DNA of 64,000 bases, taken from contig NZ_CP046654.1 in the NCBI RefSeq assembly GCF_009759685.1, positions 1,240,001-1,304,000 on the forward strand, written 5' to 3'. How positions within the stretch are numbered: position 1 is the stretch's first letter; every line of letters starts with the position of its first letter. Shown piece by piece: positions 46,788 through 56,698 of the stretch. Made by a program: the position numbers and the translations under genes. The stretch comes from Acinetobacter baumannii (GTDB taxonomy: Bacteria > Pseudomonadota > Gammaproteobacteria > Pseudomonadales > Moraxellaceae). Below the pieces are notes generated by a model, which saw only the letters and a program-made list of their open reading frames with translations, had not been told where the DNA came from and did not search any database.

Positions 46788-47519
46788 TTAATGCAAAATC
46801 ATATAAAGTCCTAATGACATCAAGCCTATAAAAAAGATACGGCGAAAAATCTGCTCATTCAGTCGATAGCGGATTTTTTTACCGATCCACATTCCAATGA
46901 GCGCAGCTAACAACGCAGCGAAAGATAAACGATAGTCCAGTGTTATCCCTGACATCGGGTTATGGTGTAAAAACACAGCAAGGCAAATGGTAGAGACCGT
47001 AAACGTTAATCCTAAAGCCTGTACCAACTCATCACGTTTTAAATGCAAAGACTGCAAATACGGCACAATAGGAATAATAATAACGCCTGTTGCTACAGTC
47101 ACTGCCCCACCGATATATCCAATAATGGGTGATAACCAGCGCTCATGCTTTCCTAAATGCGGAAGTTTCTTCACACATAGACCATAAAGCCCATATAAGG
47201 CCAACATGCAACCTAATAAAATTTCACTACTTTGACCATGACTTTGACTTAAGGTAGGTAGAAAACTCCATATTGAGCCCACCACAATACCTGCGAGCAA
47301 CGTCCAGAAACGGCGAATAAAAGCCCAGACATGTCCTTCGGCAAAAAGCTGCCAGACGTTGGTGACCATTGAAGGAACAATTAAAAGAGATGCAGCCTGA
47401 AAAGGACTCATTGCGATGGTGAGTAAGCCCATTGATACCGCAGGCAAGCCTAAGCCGATCATGCCTTTAATCATGCCCGCAAAGGCAAACACCATCATAA
47501 TAATTGCTAGAAATGTCAC
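46788..47519 (-). CDS. TauE/SafE family anion exporter
   Basis: A 243-residue inner-membrane protein with about eight helices, matching the TauE/SafE (UPF0721) family of sulfite or organosulfonate exporters. The opening MIKGMIGLGLPAVSMGLLTI and the second-half repeat GYIGGAVTVATGVIIIPIVP show the duplicated family motif. Substrate is unknown. It converges with the LysR gene and lies 80 bp after the start of nothing else, so it is a single gene. Confidence 0.85.
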   Translation of the reverse strand: MTFLAIIMMVFAFAGMIKGMIGLGLPAVSMGLLTIAMSPFQAASLLIVPSMVTNVWQLFAEGHVWAFIRRFWTLLAGIVVGSIWSFLPTLSQSHGQSSEILLGCMLALYGLYGLCVKKLPHLGKHERWLSPIIGYIGGAVTVATGVIIIPIVPYLQSLHLKRDELVQALGLTFTVSTICLAVFLHHNPMSGITLDYRLSFAALLAALIGMWIGKKIRYRLNEQIFRRIFFIGLMSLGLYMILH

Positions 47520-47593
47520 TGTTTATCTCCGATTCCCTACAAGGTTATGCTACGGAAAAAACAGGCTTTGCCCTATTCTTGTTTTTAGGAGTA

Positions 47594-47616
47594 GGCCTCA
47601 ATTAGAAGTTGAGGCC
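47594..47616. repeat. Stem-loop at the stop of the Trx-fold gene
   Basis: GGCCTCAA / TTGAGGCC, a perfect eight-bp stem with a seven-base loop that contains the minus-strand stop codon region. The T-run lies on the plus side only, so it could help end either the minus gene or opposing transcription. Confidence 0.5.
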
Positions 47617-48887
47617 GTTTTGTATTTTTCTTCTAAAACATTGCTAAAAATACTTTCAATCATCCAAACCCGATACAGGCTATTAAATACATAGCTTTGT
47701 CCATCGATACGCAATTCTAAAACCGGCAAATCAGGTTGATGCTTGTCTTGGCAAAGTGCATCATTTTGCGCTAAAACCGACTGTATATCCTGTTCAGTTA
47801 ACTGCTCAATACCCAGTTGCTGCTGCAACTGTTGGAAATGCTTCTGGAAAGATAGATCTTTTCCTTTCGTCCAAACAGCCTGCAAAATAGTGAAAATTGT
47901 ATCAAGTTGCTGATTTTCCGGTACACTATAGAAAAGCTTTGCCATCCCAAGCGTACTTTCTTCTGTAGGTCGGCAAAAAGGTGTAAAAGCAACCTCGGTA
48001 CGTTTAGACACACGTGTTGCCAAGCTCCAGTCAAACCAGTCTCGGCCCCGATAACTCAAAGGATAAACTTTTAGCTGAATATCATAATAGTCTGCGAGCT
48101 CTTCTTTAATATAGGCAAGCAACAACCAGCTCATCGGGTCTTCTAAAGCGATAAATACATCAAGTTCAGGATGCAAAGCCTGAATTTCATTTAACGCCTC
48201 AGCATCATTAATCAAATGTTCACGCCATTCGATATGATTAATTAAAAATATCGGATTACCTGTCAGTAACTTTTGTTGTTTTAAACGTCTGGTTAAACGT
48301 AATAAATCATCTACTGCATGATATTTACGTCCACCAAACTCAAAGTATGCCGCTCGAACAGGTTCATCCGTAAAAATACGTTCTGGAAAATGCTGAGGAA
48401 CCTGATGCTTGACCGCCATGGCATGTAGAGTACGCAATTTTCCATATTGCTGTTGCCAAAGCATGTGAAAGATATCTTCAAGTAAATGTAAGAAGTTCTG
48501 ACCTTGTAATGGGGTTCTTTTTAATATGACAGCGGCTTGTTTTAAAGATTCTGGACTTGGGATTTCTGGAAACTCATCAAAAGCAAACCGGTGCTGATTT
48601 GCTAAAATTTTGGCATCATTTAAACAATAATGCTGCCACTCCTCATGCGTCATGCTATTTGGAGGTTCAGAAGCCGTATGGGAAATAATAATTTTTAAAG
48701 GTTTAAGTTCATCACTTAAAATTTCATCTAGCTGAGACAATTGCTGAACAGCCAGATAGCTATACACATCATCAAGTCGTAAATAAATACTTAAACCATT
48801 TTCCGTGGGTAACACCGCTTGACGAGAAGGCTTTTGGTAAAACCAGCTCGATCGGATAGGGTCAAACCAACGGCGTAGCAGTGACAT
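47598..48887 (-). CDS. Two-domain thioredoxin-fold (DsbA-like) protein of unknown function
   Basis: A 429-residue cytosolic-looking protein. Both halves resemble the DsbA/2-hydroxychromene-2-carboxylate isomerase type of thioredoxin fold: IYLRLDDVYSYLAVQQLSQL in the first and VFIALEDPMSWLLLAYIKEE in the second. Neither half has a CxxC redox pair; the few cysteines are scattered. So it is probably not a redox protein but a glutathione- or ligand-binding tandem. Annotated relatives are usually just DsbA family or hypothetical. Single gene, with ilvD upstream on the same strand behind its own terminator. Confidence 0.7.
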   Translation of the reverse strand: MSLLRRWFDPIRSSWFYQKPSRQAVLPTENGLSIYLRLDDVYSYLAVQQLSQLDEILSDELKPLKIIISHTASEPPNSMTHEEWQHYCLNDAKILANQHRFAFDEFPEIPSPESLKQAAVILKRTPLQGQNFLHLLEDIFHMLWQQQYGKLRTLHAMAVKHQVPQHFPERIFTDEPVRAAYFEFGGRKYHAVDDLLRLTRRLKQQKLLTGNPIFLINHIEWREHLINDAEALNEIQALHPELDVFIALEDPMSWLLLAYIKEELADYYDIQLKVYPLSYRGRDWFDWSLATRVSKRTEVAFTPFCRPTEESTLGMAKLFYSVPENQQLDTIFTILQAVWTKGKDLSFQKHFQQLQQQLGIEQLTEQDIQSVLAQNDALCQDKHQPDLPVLELRIDGQSYVFNSLYRVWMIESIFSNVLEEKYKTASTSN

Positions 48888-48991
48888 GAGTAGTGCCTCT
48901 AAAAATAAATCCTAAGCGAGATCAAAAGTTATTTTGATCATAGTGCAAGGTGAAACAGTAGTCGAGATGGAAAAATGACTACCTGAGTTCG

Positions 48992-49029
48992 CGCAGAAAA
49001 TATGTCATGTTATTTCGCGAGTTTCTGCG
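48992..49029. repeat. Stem-loop region with TTCGCG direct repeats
   Basis: CGCAGAAA (48992-48999) pairs with TTTCTGCG (49022-49029); TTCGCG occurs twice nearby. It lies about 100 bp upstream of the Trx-fold gene and could be part of its leader or promoter. Confidence 0.35.
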
Positions 49030-49118
49030 TAGGTGAAGATTTTATCACCATTTTATGGCAAACCCATAGAATGATCTGAAACCACCTTTTTCTACAAGCG
49101 GATTTTTTTTACCAGACA

Positions 49119-49169
49119 TAAAAAATGCACCCTTAACATGATAACAATTCATCGTGTTAATGGGTGCAT
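49119..49169 (-). terminator. ilvD terminator
   Basis: Long imperfect stem ATGCACCC-TTAACATGAT / ATCGTGTTAATGGGTGCAT, about 18 bp with one bulge, followed on the minus strand by six Us. It sits just after the ilvD stop. Confidence 0.87.
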
Positions 49170-49200
49170 GTTTCCTACTCAATTATTAAAATTGAATATT

Positions 49201-51030
49201 TTATAGAACGCGTACAGCTCCTTTTGCTGCACTTGTGGTATGCATTGCATAAACTTTTAACGCTTTTGATACCTTACGTTTACGTTCTTCCTTCGGATGC
49301 CAACCTTTCGCTTCTTGAACTGTACGACGGTGCGCTAAAGTCGCATCATCAATATTCAAGTGAATGGTACGGTTTGGAATATCAATTTCGATGGTATCGC
49401 CATCTTCAACCAAACCAATCGCACCGCCTTCAGCAGCTTCTGGCGAAACGTGACCAATTGAAAGACCTGATGAACCACCAGAGAAACGGCCATCTGTAAC
49501 TAACGCACAGTCTTTTCCTAAACCTTTCGATTTAAGATAGCTGGTTGGGTAAAGCATTTCTTGCATGCCCGGACCACCACGTGGACCTTCGTAGCGAATA
49601 ACAACCACATCACCAGCTTTAATTTCATTGCCTAAAATTGCTTCTACCGCTGCATCTTGGCTCTCAAAAACTCGTGCTGAACCTGTGAATTTTAAAATAG
49701 ATTCGTCAACGCCCGCAGTTTTTACAATACATCCATCAAGCGCAATGTTGCCGTAAAGAACAGCTAAACCACCATCTTTAGAGAATGCATGTTCTGCATT
49801 ACGAATCACACCCTTTTCACGGTCGCCATCTAAAGTTGAGTAGTAACGGTTTTGTGAGAATGCAACTTGAGTTGGAACGCCACCCGGAGACGAGCGATAG
49901 AACTCATATACATCTGGATCTTCAGTACGGATAATATCCCACTTATCTAACGCATCTTTTAATGTTTTCTCATGTACAGTTGGTACAGATACATCAAGTA
50001 GATTCGCACGATCAAGCTCGCCTAAAATGGCCATGATACCGCCTGCACGATGTACATCTTCCATATGTACGTCTTGTTTTGCTGGTGCTACTTTTGAAAG
50101 CACTGGTACTCGACGTGACAATTCATCAATATCGTCCATCGTAAAATCAACTTCAGCTTCATTTGCCGCAGCTAACAAGTGAAGAACTGTATTGGTTGAA
50201 CCACCCATGGCAATATCAAGTGTCATCGCATTTTTAAAAGCAGCTTTAGTGGCAATTGAACGAGGCAAAATACTTGCATCATTTTGCTCATAGTAGCGTT
50301 TGGCCAATTCAACAATAAGCTGACCTGCTTTTAAGAATAATTTTTTACGGTTTGCATGCGTTGCAACGATAGAACCATTGCCCGGTAACGATAAACCTAG
50401 CGCTTCTGTTAAACAGTTCATTGAGTTCGCAGTGAACATACCTGAACACGAACCACAAGTTGGACATGCTGAACGTTCAAATTCTGCAACTTCTTCGTCT
50501 GTGTAGCTGTCATCAGCTGCAACAACCATAGCATCTACAAGGTCAATTGCTTTTTCATCACCGCGGAATTTAACCTTACCTGCTTCCATTGGTCCGCCAG
50601 ACACAAATACCACAGGAATATTTAGACGCATCGCAGCCATCAACATTCCCGGAGTAATTTTGTCACAGTTCGAAATACACACCATCGCATCGGCGCAATG
50701 TGCATTCACCATATATTCAACTGAGTCCGCAATTAAATCACGTGATGGTAATGAATAAAGCATGCCGTCATGCCCCATTGCGATACCGTCATCCACCGCG
50801 ATTGTATTGAACTCTTTAGCAACACCACCTGCTGCCTGAATTTCTGCCGCGACAAGCTGTCCTAAATCTTTCAGATGGACGTGGCCTGGAACAAATTGGG
50901 TAAATGAATTGACCACTGCAATAATCGGTTTGCCGAAATCTTCATCTTTCATTCCTGTTGCACGCCATAAGCCACGTGCGCCAGCCATATTTCTTCCGTG
51001 TGTCGATGTTTTTGAACGATAGTCAGGCAT
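49201..51030 (-). CDS. ilvD: Dihydroxy-acid dehydratase
   Basis: Iron-sulfur dehydratase of isoleucine/valine and pantothenate synthesis. The 609-residue protein begins [20 protein letters not shown] (start ending at 51030), as E. coli IlvD does; a start 14 codons upstream is unlikely. Cluster cysteines appear in SNCDKITPG and [18 protein letters not shown]. It stands alone, divergent from fmt. Confidence 0.96.
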   Translation of the reverse strand: MPDYRSKTSTHGRNMAGARGLWRATGMKDEDFGKPIIAVVNSFTQFVPGHVHLKDLGQLVAAEIQAAGGVAKEFNTIAVDDGIAMGHDGMLYSLPSRDLIADSVEYMVNAHCADAMVCISNCDKITPGMLMAAMRLNIPVVFVSGGPMEAGKVKFRGDEKAIDLVDAMVVAADDSYTDEEVAEFERSACPTCGSCSGMFTANSMNCLTEALGLSLPGNGSIVATHANRKKLFLKAGQLIVELAKRYYEQNDASILPRSIATKAAFKNAMTLDIAMGGSTNTVLHLLAAANEAEVDFTMDDIDELSRRVPVLSKVAPAKQDVHMEDVHRAGGIMAILGELDRANLLDVSVPTVHEKTLKDALDKWDIIRTEDPDVYEFYRSSPGGVPTQVAFSQNRYYSTLDGDREKGVIRNAEHAFSKDGGLAVLYGNIALDGCIVKTAGVDESILKFTGSARVFESQDAAVEAILGNEIKAGDVVVIRYEGPRGGPGMQEMLYPTSYLKSKGLGKDCALVTDGRFSGGSSGLSIGHVSPEAAEGGAIGLVEDGDTIEIDIPNRTIHLNIDDATLAHRRTVQEAKGWHPKEERKRKVSKALKVYAMHTTSAAKGAVRVL

Positions 51031-51378
51031 TTGTGTTTCCAACAAGTTGTGCTTGAGTGAAATGACTTCCACTCTGGCTGAATGATACTGATATAGCGTT
51101 AGATCAGTCGGAATATTGACTCATCATCATAATTTGATCATTGTCCATTCTATAGAAGCAAATAATATTGGGAAAGCCAAGAACGATAATACTCAGTCAA
51201 TATTTAGCAAAACTTACATGAATAATTTTTTATTTTTTTATAACCTTTTTTTATCAATAAAAGTTTTTGAATAATTTTTTGTTCACTATTTATGGCTTTA
51301 GCTCTCCTTTGTACCTCGATTTAGGGCTTCAATCGTTTTTCACGTATACTAGCGTTAAACTTTTTTTGGATTGCATTT
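51031..51378. other. Divergent intergenic region ilvD / fmt
   Basis: About 350 bp, AT-rich with long T and A tracts in the middle. A likely fmt -10 box TATACT lies at 51345-51350. No gene is evident; a 61-codon frame overlapping the fmt start is a shadow. Confidence 0.5.
51345..51350 (+). promoter_or_regulatory. Probable -10 box of the fmt-rsmB promoter
   Basis: TATACT, 28 bp before the fmt start codon, with TTAGGG at 51321-51326 as a poor -35 at 18-bp spacing. Position fits a short fmt leader; the -35 match is weak. Confidence 0.45.
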
Positions 51379-52341
51379 GTGAAAATTATTTTTGCTGGCA
51401 CCCCCGAATTTGCTGCAACAGCATTGGCGGCTCTACTAAAAACTTCCCATGAAATTATCGCGGTTTATACTCAACCAGACCGTAAAGCAGGTCGTGGACA
51501 AAAACTAACACCGTCTCCTGTAAAACAGCTTGCGCTGGAACATAATATTCCTGTTTATCAACCGCTTCACTTCAAAGCTTCAACTGAAGAAGGCTTGGCA
51601 GCTCAACAAGAACTTGCTGATTTAGGCGCTGATGTCATGGTAGTTGCAGCATATGGCTTAATTCTTCCACAAGCTGTGCTCGATACACCTAAATATGGCT
51701 GTTTAAATATTCACGGCTCATTATTACCACGCTGGCGCGGTGCAGCACCGATTCAGCGTGCAATTGCAACAGGTGACGACGAAACTGGTATCACCATCAT
51801 GCAAATGGCGGCGGGTTTAGATACAGGCGATATGATGTATAAAACCTATTGTCCAATCACTTCCGAAGATACATCAGCGACGTTGCATGACAAACTTGCA
51901 GCTCAAGGTGCAACAGCAATTTGTGCGGTACTTGAGTCAGAAGAAACTCTACAAAAATATTTAGCAGAACGCGAAGTTCAAGACGAAAGCTTAACAGTCT
52001 ATGCGCATAAACTCGTGAAATCAGAAGCTCGTATTGATTGGTCTATGAATGCAGTTCAAGTTGACCGCAATATCCGTGCATTCAACCCATGGCCTGTTGC
52101 CTTTATTCAACTTGATGAAAATAATGCGCTGCGTGTTTGGAATTCAACAATTTCTAATCAAAACAAAGCAGATGCTCAAGCTGGTGAAATTATTGCAATC
52201 GATAAACAGGGTGTACATGTCGCTTGCGGTGAAAATACATTTATTTGTTTAACGAGTGTGCAGTGGCCGGGTGGTAAAGCATTAAATGCTCAACAAATTG
52301 CACAAACTCAAAAACTTCACGTAGGACAGATTCTGCCATGA
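51379..52341 (+). CDS. fmt: Methionyl-tRNA formyltransferase
   Basis: Adds the formyl group to initiator Met-tRNA. The 320-residue protein starts with GTG and shows KIIFAGTPEFAATALAALL, the folate-site NIHGSLLPRWRGAAPIQRAI and DTGDMM, and the C-terminal OB-like domain. It overlaps rsmB by four bases (ATGA), a translationally coupled pair that is conserved in many proteobacteria. No def (deformylase) gene is adjacent here, unlike the E. coli cluster. Confidence 0.96.
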   Translation: MKIIFAGTPEFAATALAALLKTSHEIIAVYTQPDRKAGRGQKLTPSPVKQLALEHNIPVYQPLHFKASTEEGLAAQQELADLGADVMVVAAYGLILPQAVLDTPKYGCLNIHGSLLPRWRGAAPIQRAIATGDDETGITIMQMAAGLDTGDMMYKTYCPITSEDTSATLHDKLAAQGATAICAVLESEETLQKYLAEREVQDESLTVYAHKLVKSEARIDWSMNAVQVDRNIRAFNPWPVAFIQLDENNALRVWNSTISNQNKADAQAGEIIAIDKQGVHVACGENTFICLTSVQWPGGKALNAQQIAQTQKLHVGQILP

Positions 52342-53642
52342 GTCAGGTTACTTCAAATTCATCACGTTTTAACCTGCGCGCTCAAGTCGTCCAGACCTTG
52401 CTAAAAGTTCAGCAAGGTCAATCGCTCGCTAGTATTTTAAATACACAGCTGAATCAAGTAGCAGAGCGTGATCGTGCACTATTTCATGAACTTGTTTTAG
52501 GTACATTGCGCCAATGGTTCGCACTTAAGTCAATTAGCCTGCCTTTACTCAGCAAACCTTTAAACAATGAGACTGTAGAAACCTGCCTATACGTTGGCCT
52601 TTATCAAGTTTTATGCACGCGTATTGCAGCGCACGCTGCCATCTCGGAAACAGTCGATGCAACTAAACAACTTGGTTTCCCTGCACTCAGTGGTATTGTT
52701 AATGCAATTTTGCGTCGAGCAACTCGTGAAACTGATGACTTTCAGCAAGGTTTACAGCAAGCACATGGCTTACCAAGTTGGCTTTTTAAACGGTTAAAAA
52801 AGGATTGGGGAGAACAAACAGAAGCTCTCTGCCAATCGTTAAAGCAAGCCGCGCCTTTAACTTTACGGGTGAACCAACGTCATATTGGTCGAGATGCTTA
52901 TTTAGCAAAACTACAAAGTTTAGACATTCAGGCACGTGCGTGTTTGTTTTCCGAAGCTGGTATTGTCCTTGAGCAATCTGTACAAATCACTCAGTTACCG
53001 GGTTTTGAACAAGGCTGGTTCTCTGTACAAGATGAACATGCACAGCTATGTGCCACCTTGTTGCCTGATTTAAACAATAAAACGGTTATTGATGCTTGTG
53101 CTGCCCCAGGGGGTAAAACGGCTCATTTGCTTGAAAAGTTTAAACCAGCACAGCTCATCGCCATTGATCAGGACCCAAGCCGTTTAGTCCGCGTGACTGA
53201 AAACTTAAATCGCTTAGCACTCGATCAAAGCCATACGGAAATTTTGGCAGCCGATGCAACCAAGTGGAATCCTGTTCAACCTGTAGATTGTATCGTACTT
53301 GATGCTCCTTGTTCTGCGACAGGTGTGATTCGACGTCATCCTGACATACGCCTATTGCGCCAATCTAGTGACATAGCCCAAACCATTGAGCTACAAAAGC
53401 AGATCTTAGAGCACATGTGGCAGCAACTCAAAGTTGGCGGTACATTGCTTTATATCACCTGCTCAATTTTAAAATCTGAAAACGAACAGCAGATGATTAA
53501 CTTCTTCACAGAACATCCTGATGCAAAAGAAGTGAAAATCGAGGCAGATTGGGGAATTGAACAAGTTCATGGCAGACAACTGTTGCCAGAAGCACAATCT
53601 GGTGATGGATTTTATTATTGTAAAATTCAAAAGATTACATAA
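52338..53642 (+). CDS. rsmB: 16S rRNA m5C967 methyltransferase
   Basis: SAM-dependent enzyme of the RsmB/Sun family. The 434-residue protein has an N-terminal NusB-like RNA-binding domain and a Rossmann domain with DACAAPGGKTAHLLE, the cysteine motif DAPCSATGVIRRHPDI and the second catalytic cysteine in YITCSILKSEN. Overlaps fmt by four bases. Ends at a strong terminator. Confidence 0.95.
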   Translation: MSQVTSNSSRFNLRAQVVQTLLKVQQGQSLASILNTQLNQVAERDRALFHELVLGTLRQWFALKSISLPLLSKPLNNETVETCLYVGLYQVLCTRIAAHAAISETVDATKQLGFPALSGIVNAILRRATRETDDFQQGLQQAHGLPSWLFKRLKKDWGEQTEALCQSLKQAAPLTLRVNQRHIGRDAYLAKLQSLDIQARACLFSEAGIVLEQSVQITQLPGFEQGWFSVQDEHAQLCATLLPDLNNKTVIDACAAPGGKTAHLLEKFKPAQLIAIDQDPSRLVRVTENLNRLALDQSHTEILAADATKWNPVQPVDCIVLDAPCSATGVIRRHPDIRLLRQSSDIAQTIELQKQILEHMWQQLKVGGTLLYITCSILKSENEQQMINFFTEHPDAKEVKIEADWGIEQVHGRQLLPEAQSGDGFYYCKIQKIT

Positions 53643-53670
53643 AAAAAGCAGGCGTTATGCCTGCTTTTTT
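53642..53670. terminator. Bidirectional terminator, rsmB / NSS small subunit
   Basis: Stem AAAAAAGCAGGC / GCCTGCTTTTTT with a GTTAT loop; T-runs on both strands between converging units. Confidence 0.92.
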
Positions 53671-53684
53671 ACTAGATCAGAATA

Positions 53685-53828
53685 TCAAAGCGTATGCTGA
53701 TCTTTTACTTCTTCTAAAACTTCATCTAACTCTTCAGGATGCTTTGTTAAATGTAAGATGGATAGTGCTAATCCACCCCATACAAATACCATCGAAATTA
53801 TTAACATCACGATTGCCGAAGTATTCAT
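53685..53828 (-). CDS. MetS-type small subunit of an NSS transporter
   Basis: A 47-residue protein: one transmembrane helix (VMLIISMVFVWGGLALSIL) followed by an acidic helix (PEELDEVLEEVKDQ). This is the MetS-like small subunit found with MetP-type sodium-dependent methionine/alanine importers. It starts 12 bp after the NSS gene stop, with TAGGAGG as the ribosome site, so it is cotranscribed with it. Too short for most gene callers. Confidence 0.85.
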   Translation of the reverse strand: MNTSAIVMLIISMVFVWGGLALSILHLTKHPEELDEVLEEVKDQHTL

Positions 53829-53840
53829 TATTTTATCCTC

Positions 53841-55319
53841 CTAGCGATCTTTCATTTTACTTAACACGATAGCAACGACTGCACAGAAAATCACACTGCC
53901 CCAGCCAAAGACACCTTGTAAGCTCATACTATAAGTATCATAGCCATTTTTGATCAAATTAAAAACAGTCATACAGAGTGTTGTTAATAAGATTAAAGAG
54001 GTAATGACTGTTAAAGTGAAGTCCCAGCCTTTACCCAATTGAATGGTTGAGATACGGTTTACATGGTCGCGAAGCTCTTTAAGTGCTGAACGTTTAAACC
54101 AAGCTACGCTAATAATTGATAATAAAGCCCCACCAATAATCCCAATGTTATTAATAAAGTGATCAACAATATCAACGAGCTTAATTGCGTTTACACTTGA
54201 GAATAAAATAATTGAAACCAGTGCACTACCACCACCAATAATCGTTACCGCTTTCTTACGTCCCCACTTTAACTTATCTTGCATGGCTGCAATAGGCACT
54301 TCCAAAATACTGACCATTGAAGAAATACCAGCAACAAATAATGAAGAGAAGAACAAAAGACCGAATAGATCAGCACCAGAACCTAAACTTGAAATAATTT
54401 TAGGGAAAGCAATAAATGCGAGTCCGATACCGCCACTCACAACATCCTTAACTTCAGTACCTGCGGCATGTGCCATAAAGCCAAGCGCTGCGAAGATACC
54501 AATACCCGCTAAAATCTCTGTTGATGCATTTGCAAAACCAACGATTAAACCAGAACCAGTTAAATTCGTTTTTGGTTTTAAATAGGATGCATAGGTCACC
54601 ATGATCCCGAAACCAACTGAGAGTGAAAAGAAAATATGGCCATAGGCAGCTAACCAAACTTTATAATCCATCATTGCAGACCAGTTCGGTGTAAAGAATG
54701 CATTTAAACCTTGTACCGCACCTGGTAAACGTAACGATTGAATAACTAAAATAGTGAAGAGAATGAATAATAAAGGCATGAAAATCTTATTTGATAATTC
54801 CACACCTTTTTTCACACCACCATAAAGAATGATGAGAGTAAGTGCCCAAATCCCAACAATCGGCCAGAATAAATGACCTACAAACTGTAGATCAAAGCCG
54901 GTTGCTTTTGTGGTCTGCAAATAGGTATTAAAGAAGAAACCTTCCGGATCACTTCCCCACATTTGGCCAATAGAGAAGTAAACATAGCTACCAGCCCATG
55001 TAAGTACACTTGCATAGTACAAACCAATGATGATACAGACACAAACCTGCCACCACCCTAGTGTTTCACCACCTTTAAATAAGGCACGATATGCCTTAGG
55101 AGGTGAACCAGTACTACGATGGCCTACCGCATAATCTAAAAATAATAACGGTAAACCAGCAGTAATGAGTGCTAATAGATAGGGAATAAGAAACGCACCA
55201 CCGCCATTTTCATACGCAACGTACGGAAAGCGCCAAATATTACCTAAGCCTACAGCCGAACCAACGGCTGCAATAATAAAACCAGATCGTGACGTCCAGT
55301 TTTCACGAGTATCTGTCAT
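53841..55319 (-). CDS. Sodium-dependent NSS-family amino acid transporter
   Basis: A 492-residue, twelve-helix sodium symporter of the neurotransmitter:sodium symporter (SNF) family. It opens with the NSS signature SRSGFIIAAVGSAVGLGNIW then RFPYVAYENGGGAFLIPY, where TM1 sodium and substrate sites lie. With the MetS-like partner it resembles the corynebacterial MetPS importer, so methionine or alanine is likely. It is preceded by a 620-bp AT-rich gap. Confidence 0.88.
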   Translation of the reverse strand: MTDTRENWTSRSGFIIAAVGSAVGLGNIWRFPYVAYENGGGAFLIPYLLALITAGLPLLFLDYAVGHRSTGSPPKAYRALFKGGETLGWWQVCVCIIIGLYYASVLTWAGSYVYFSIGQMWGSDPEGFFFNTYLQTTKATGFDLQFVGHLFWPIVGIWALTLIILYGGVKKGVELSNKIFMPLLFILFTILVIQSLRLPGAVQGLNAFFTPNWSAMMDYKVWLAAYGHIFFSLSVGFGIMVTYASYLKPKTNLTGSGLIVGFANASTEILAGIGIFAALGFMAHAAGTEVKDVVSGGIGLAFIAFPKIISSLGSGADLFGLLFFSSLFVAGISSMVSILEVPIAAMQDKLKWGRKKAVTIIGGGSALVSIILFSSVNAIKLVDIVDHFINNIGIIGGALLSIISVAWFKRSALKELRDHVNRISTIQLGKGWDFTLTVITSLILLTTLCMTVFNLIKNGYDTYSMSLQGVFGWGSVIFCAVVAIVLSKMKDR

Positions 55320-55942
55320 AGAACACCTAATGTTAAAAGATTACTTATTTTTACTGCTATTGTTGATTGTTATTCCGCATGCAAAAAAAGAACCAAAAAA
55401 TACTTTTGTGTTTGTAGAAAATAAAATGCACCTTTTGAGTATTTTTATTCCCTTAACAAACAAGCAAAAATAGAAAATTCTTCCTTAAAGATTTTTGTCC
55501 ATTTTTTGCCCCTATATAGCTGAACAATACCTGTTTTTATTTCTTTTTACTGTAATTTCCGTCTGAAAATTTACGTTTTTTTAGAGATTCTTATCTAGAT
55601 TGGTTATTTTTTAGCTAATATTCCTGTTTTAAAGCATATTATTACCTTCTTACATTCAATGATATTTTCTACCATTAAAATTTCATTCCCATCCATAAAG
55701 TAGATATATCAACTAATTTGTAGATGAGTAAAATATCAAAGTATTATCGATCCCTTACACAAAATTTATACTAAAACCTCTAAAACTCAACTCACTATAA
55801 GTAATTAATTTTTATATGAAAATTAATTAAATAAAAGAATATTAAAAATTGAAGATATAGAAGCTTTATATTCACCATTTTTCATCAATGCATAACTGCA
55901 AAGATATCTATATCATGCGTTCAAAGATTTTCTTTTTTAGGA
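55320..55942. other. Long AT-rich intergenic region
   Basis: 623 bp between the leftward NSS gene and the rightward beta-barrel gene, the longest non-rRNA gap with no gene in the window. A 47-codon frame from 55330 is hydrophobic but starts 10 bp from the divergent NSS start codon and lacks a ribosome site. Long A/T tracts and several short AT palindromes are present; binding by H-NS-like silencers is a guess. Confidence 0.5.
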
Positions 55943-56641
55943 TTGATGATGAAAATATTAAAACTATCTTTTTTAGTACTCGGGATGGGTCTTAGCGGAT
56001 TCGCACAAGCAGATTTTATAGGCGTAAAAGGAGACGTTGGCTACTGGTTTTATGACGGCAAAGCTAATATGTCTTCACAATCTCCTGAAGATCAAGATCT
56101 AGACCGAAAAGGTAGTGCTCAACTTTCATTAGCTTTTGAGCACCCAATCCCATTTATTCCAAATGCAAAAATTCGTTATGTTAATTTAGATACTCAAACT
56201 AAATCAGAAACTTTGGGTCAAGCTAACTATAACGTTGATTTAGATCATAGTGATTTTATTCTCTACTATGAGTTACTAGATAATATTGTCAGTGTAGATG
56301 CAGGTCTTGGTGCAACTGTACTAAATGGAGATATTACTGCCTATACCGGTAAACGTGTAGATATTGATAAGACATATCCGATTGCTTATTTATCAGGTGA
56401 AGTAAAACTTCCATTTACAGGGTTAAGCGCTAAAGGTGAAGCAACATATACAAACTTTGATGATGCAAAAATTACAGATGCGTTAGTAGAAGCAAAGTAT
56501 AAGTTTGCCGATAATTTATTAATCGATTTAGGCTTAACAGCTGGTTATCGTATCCTCAATATCGATTTAGATGATTACGATAACAATGACCTTAAATTTG
56601 AATTTAAAGGGCCTTATGTGGGCTTAGAAGCACATTTCTAA
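55943..56641 (+). CDS. Outer-membrane beta-barrel protein (TIGR04219-like)
   Basis: A 232-residue protein with a signal peptide cleaved after GFAQA. The mature chain is a series of alternating amphipathic strands ending in ...YVGLEAHF, with a C-terminal phenylalanine typical of outer-membrane barrels. The opening DFIGVKGDVGYWFYDGKA is characteristic of the TIGR04219 family of small barrels; function is unknown. The ATG at 55943 is followed at once by a second ATG. Confidence 0.82.
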   Translation: MMMKILKLSFLVLGMGLSGFAQADFIGVKGDVGYWFYDGKANMSSQSPEDQDLDRKGSAQLSLAFEHPIPFIPNAKIRYVNLDTQTKSETLGQANYNVDLDHSDFILYYELLDNIVSVDAGLGATVLNGDITAYTGKRVDIDKTYPIAYLSGEVKLPFTGLSAKGEATYTNFDDAKITDALVEAKYKFADNLLIDLGLTAGYRILNIDLDDYDNNDLKFEFKGPYVGLEAHF

Positions 56642-56698
56642 ATTAAAATAGAATTTTGATCTTCCCCATATAAAAAAGAACTCTATAAGAGTTCTTTT

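Larger units (their letters stand above)
48888..49200. other. Intergenic region Trx-fold gene / ilvD
   Basis: A 313-bp region between two minus-strand genes. It contains the ilvD terminator hairpin (49125-49169) and a second stem-loop region (48992-49029). I see no gene here. Confidence 0.6.

Noticed and set aside
53657..53872. A 71-codon plus-strand frame after rsmB
   Set aside because: It overlaps the terminator and lies opposite the real 47-residue small-subunit gene.
55330..55473. A 47-codon hydrophobic frame divergent from the NSS gene
   Set aside because: The start is only 10 bp from the divergent start codon, there is no Shine-Dalgarno sequence, and the sequence fits AT bias.
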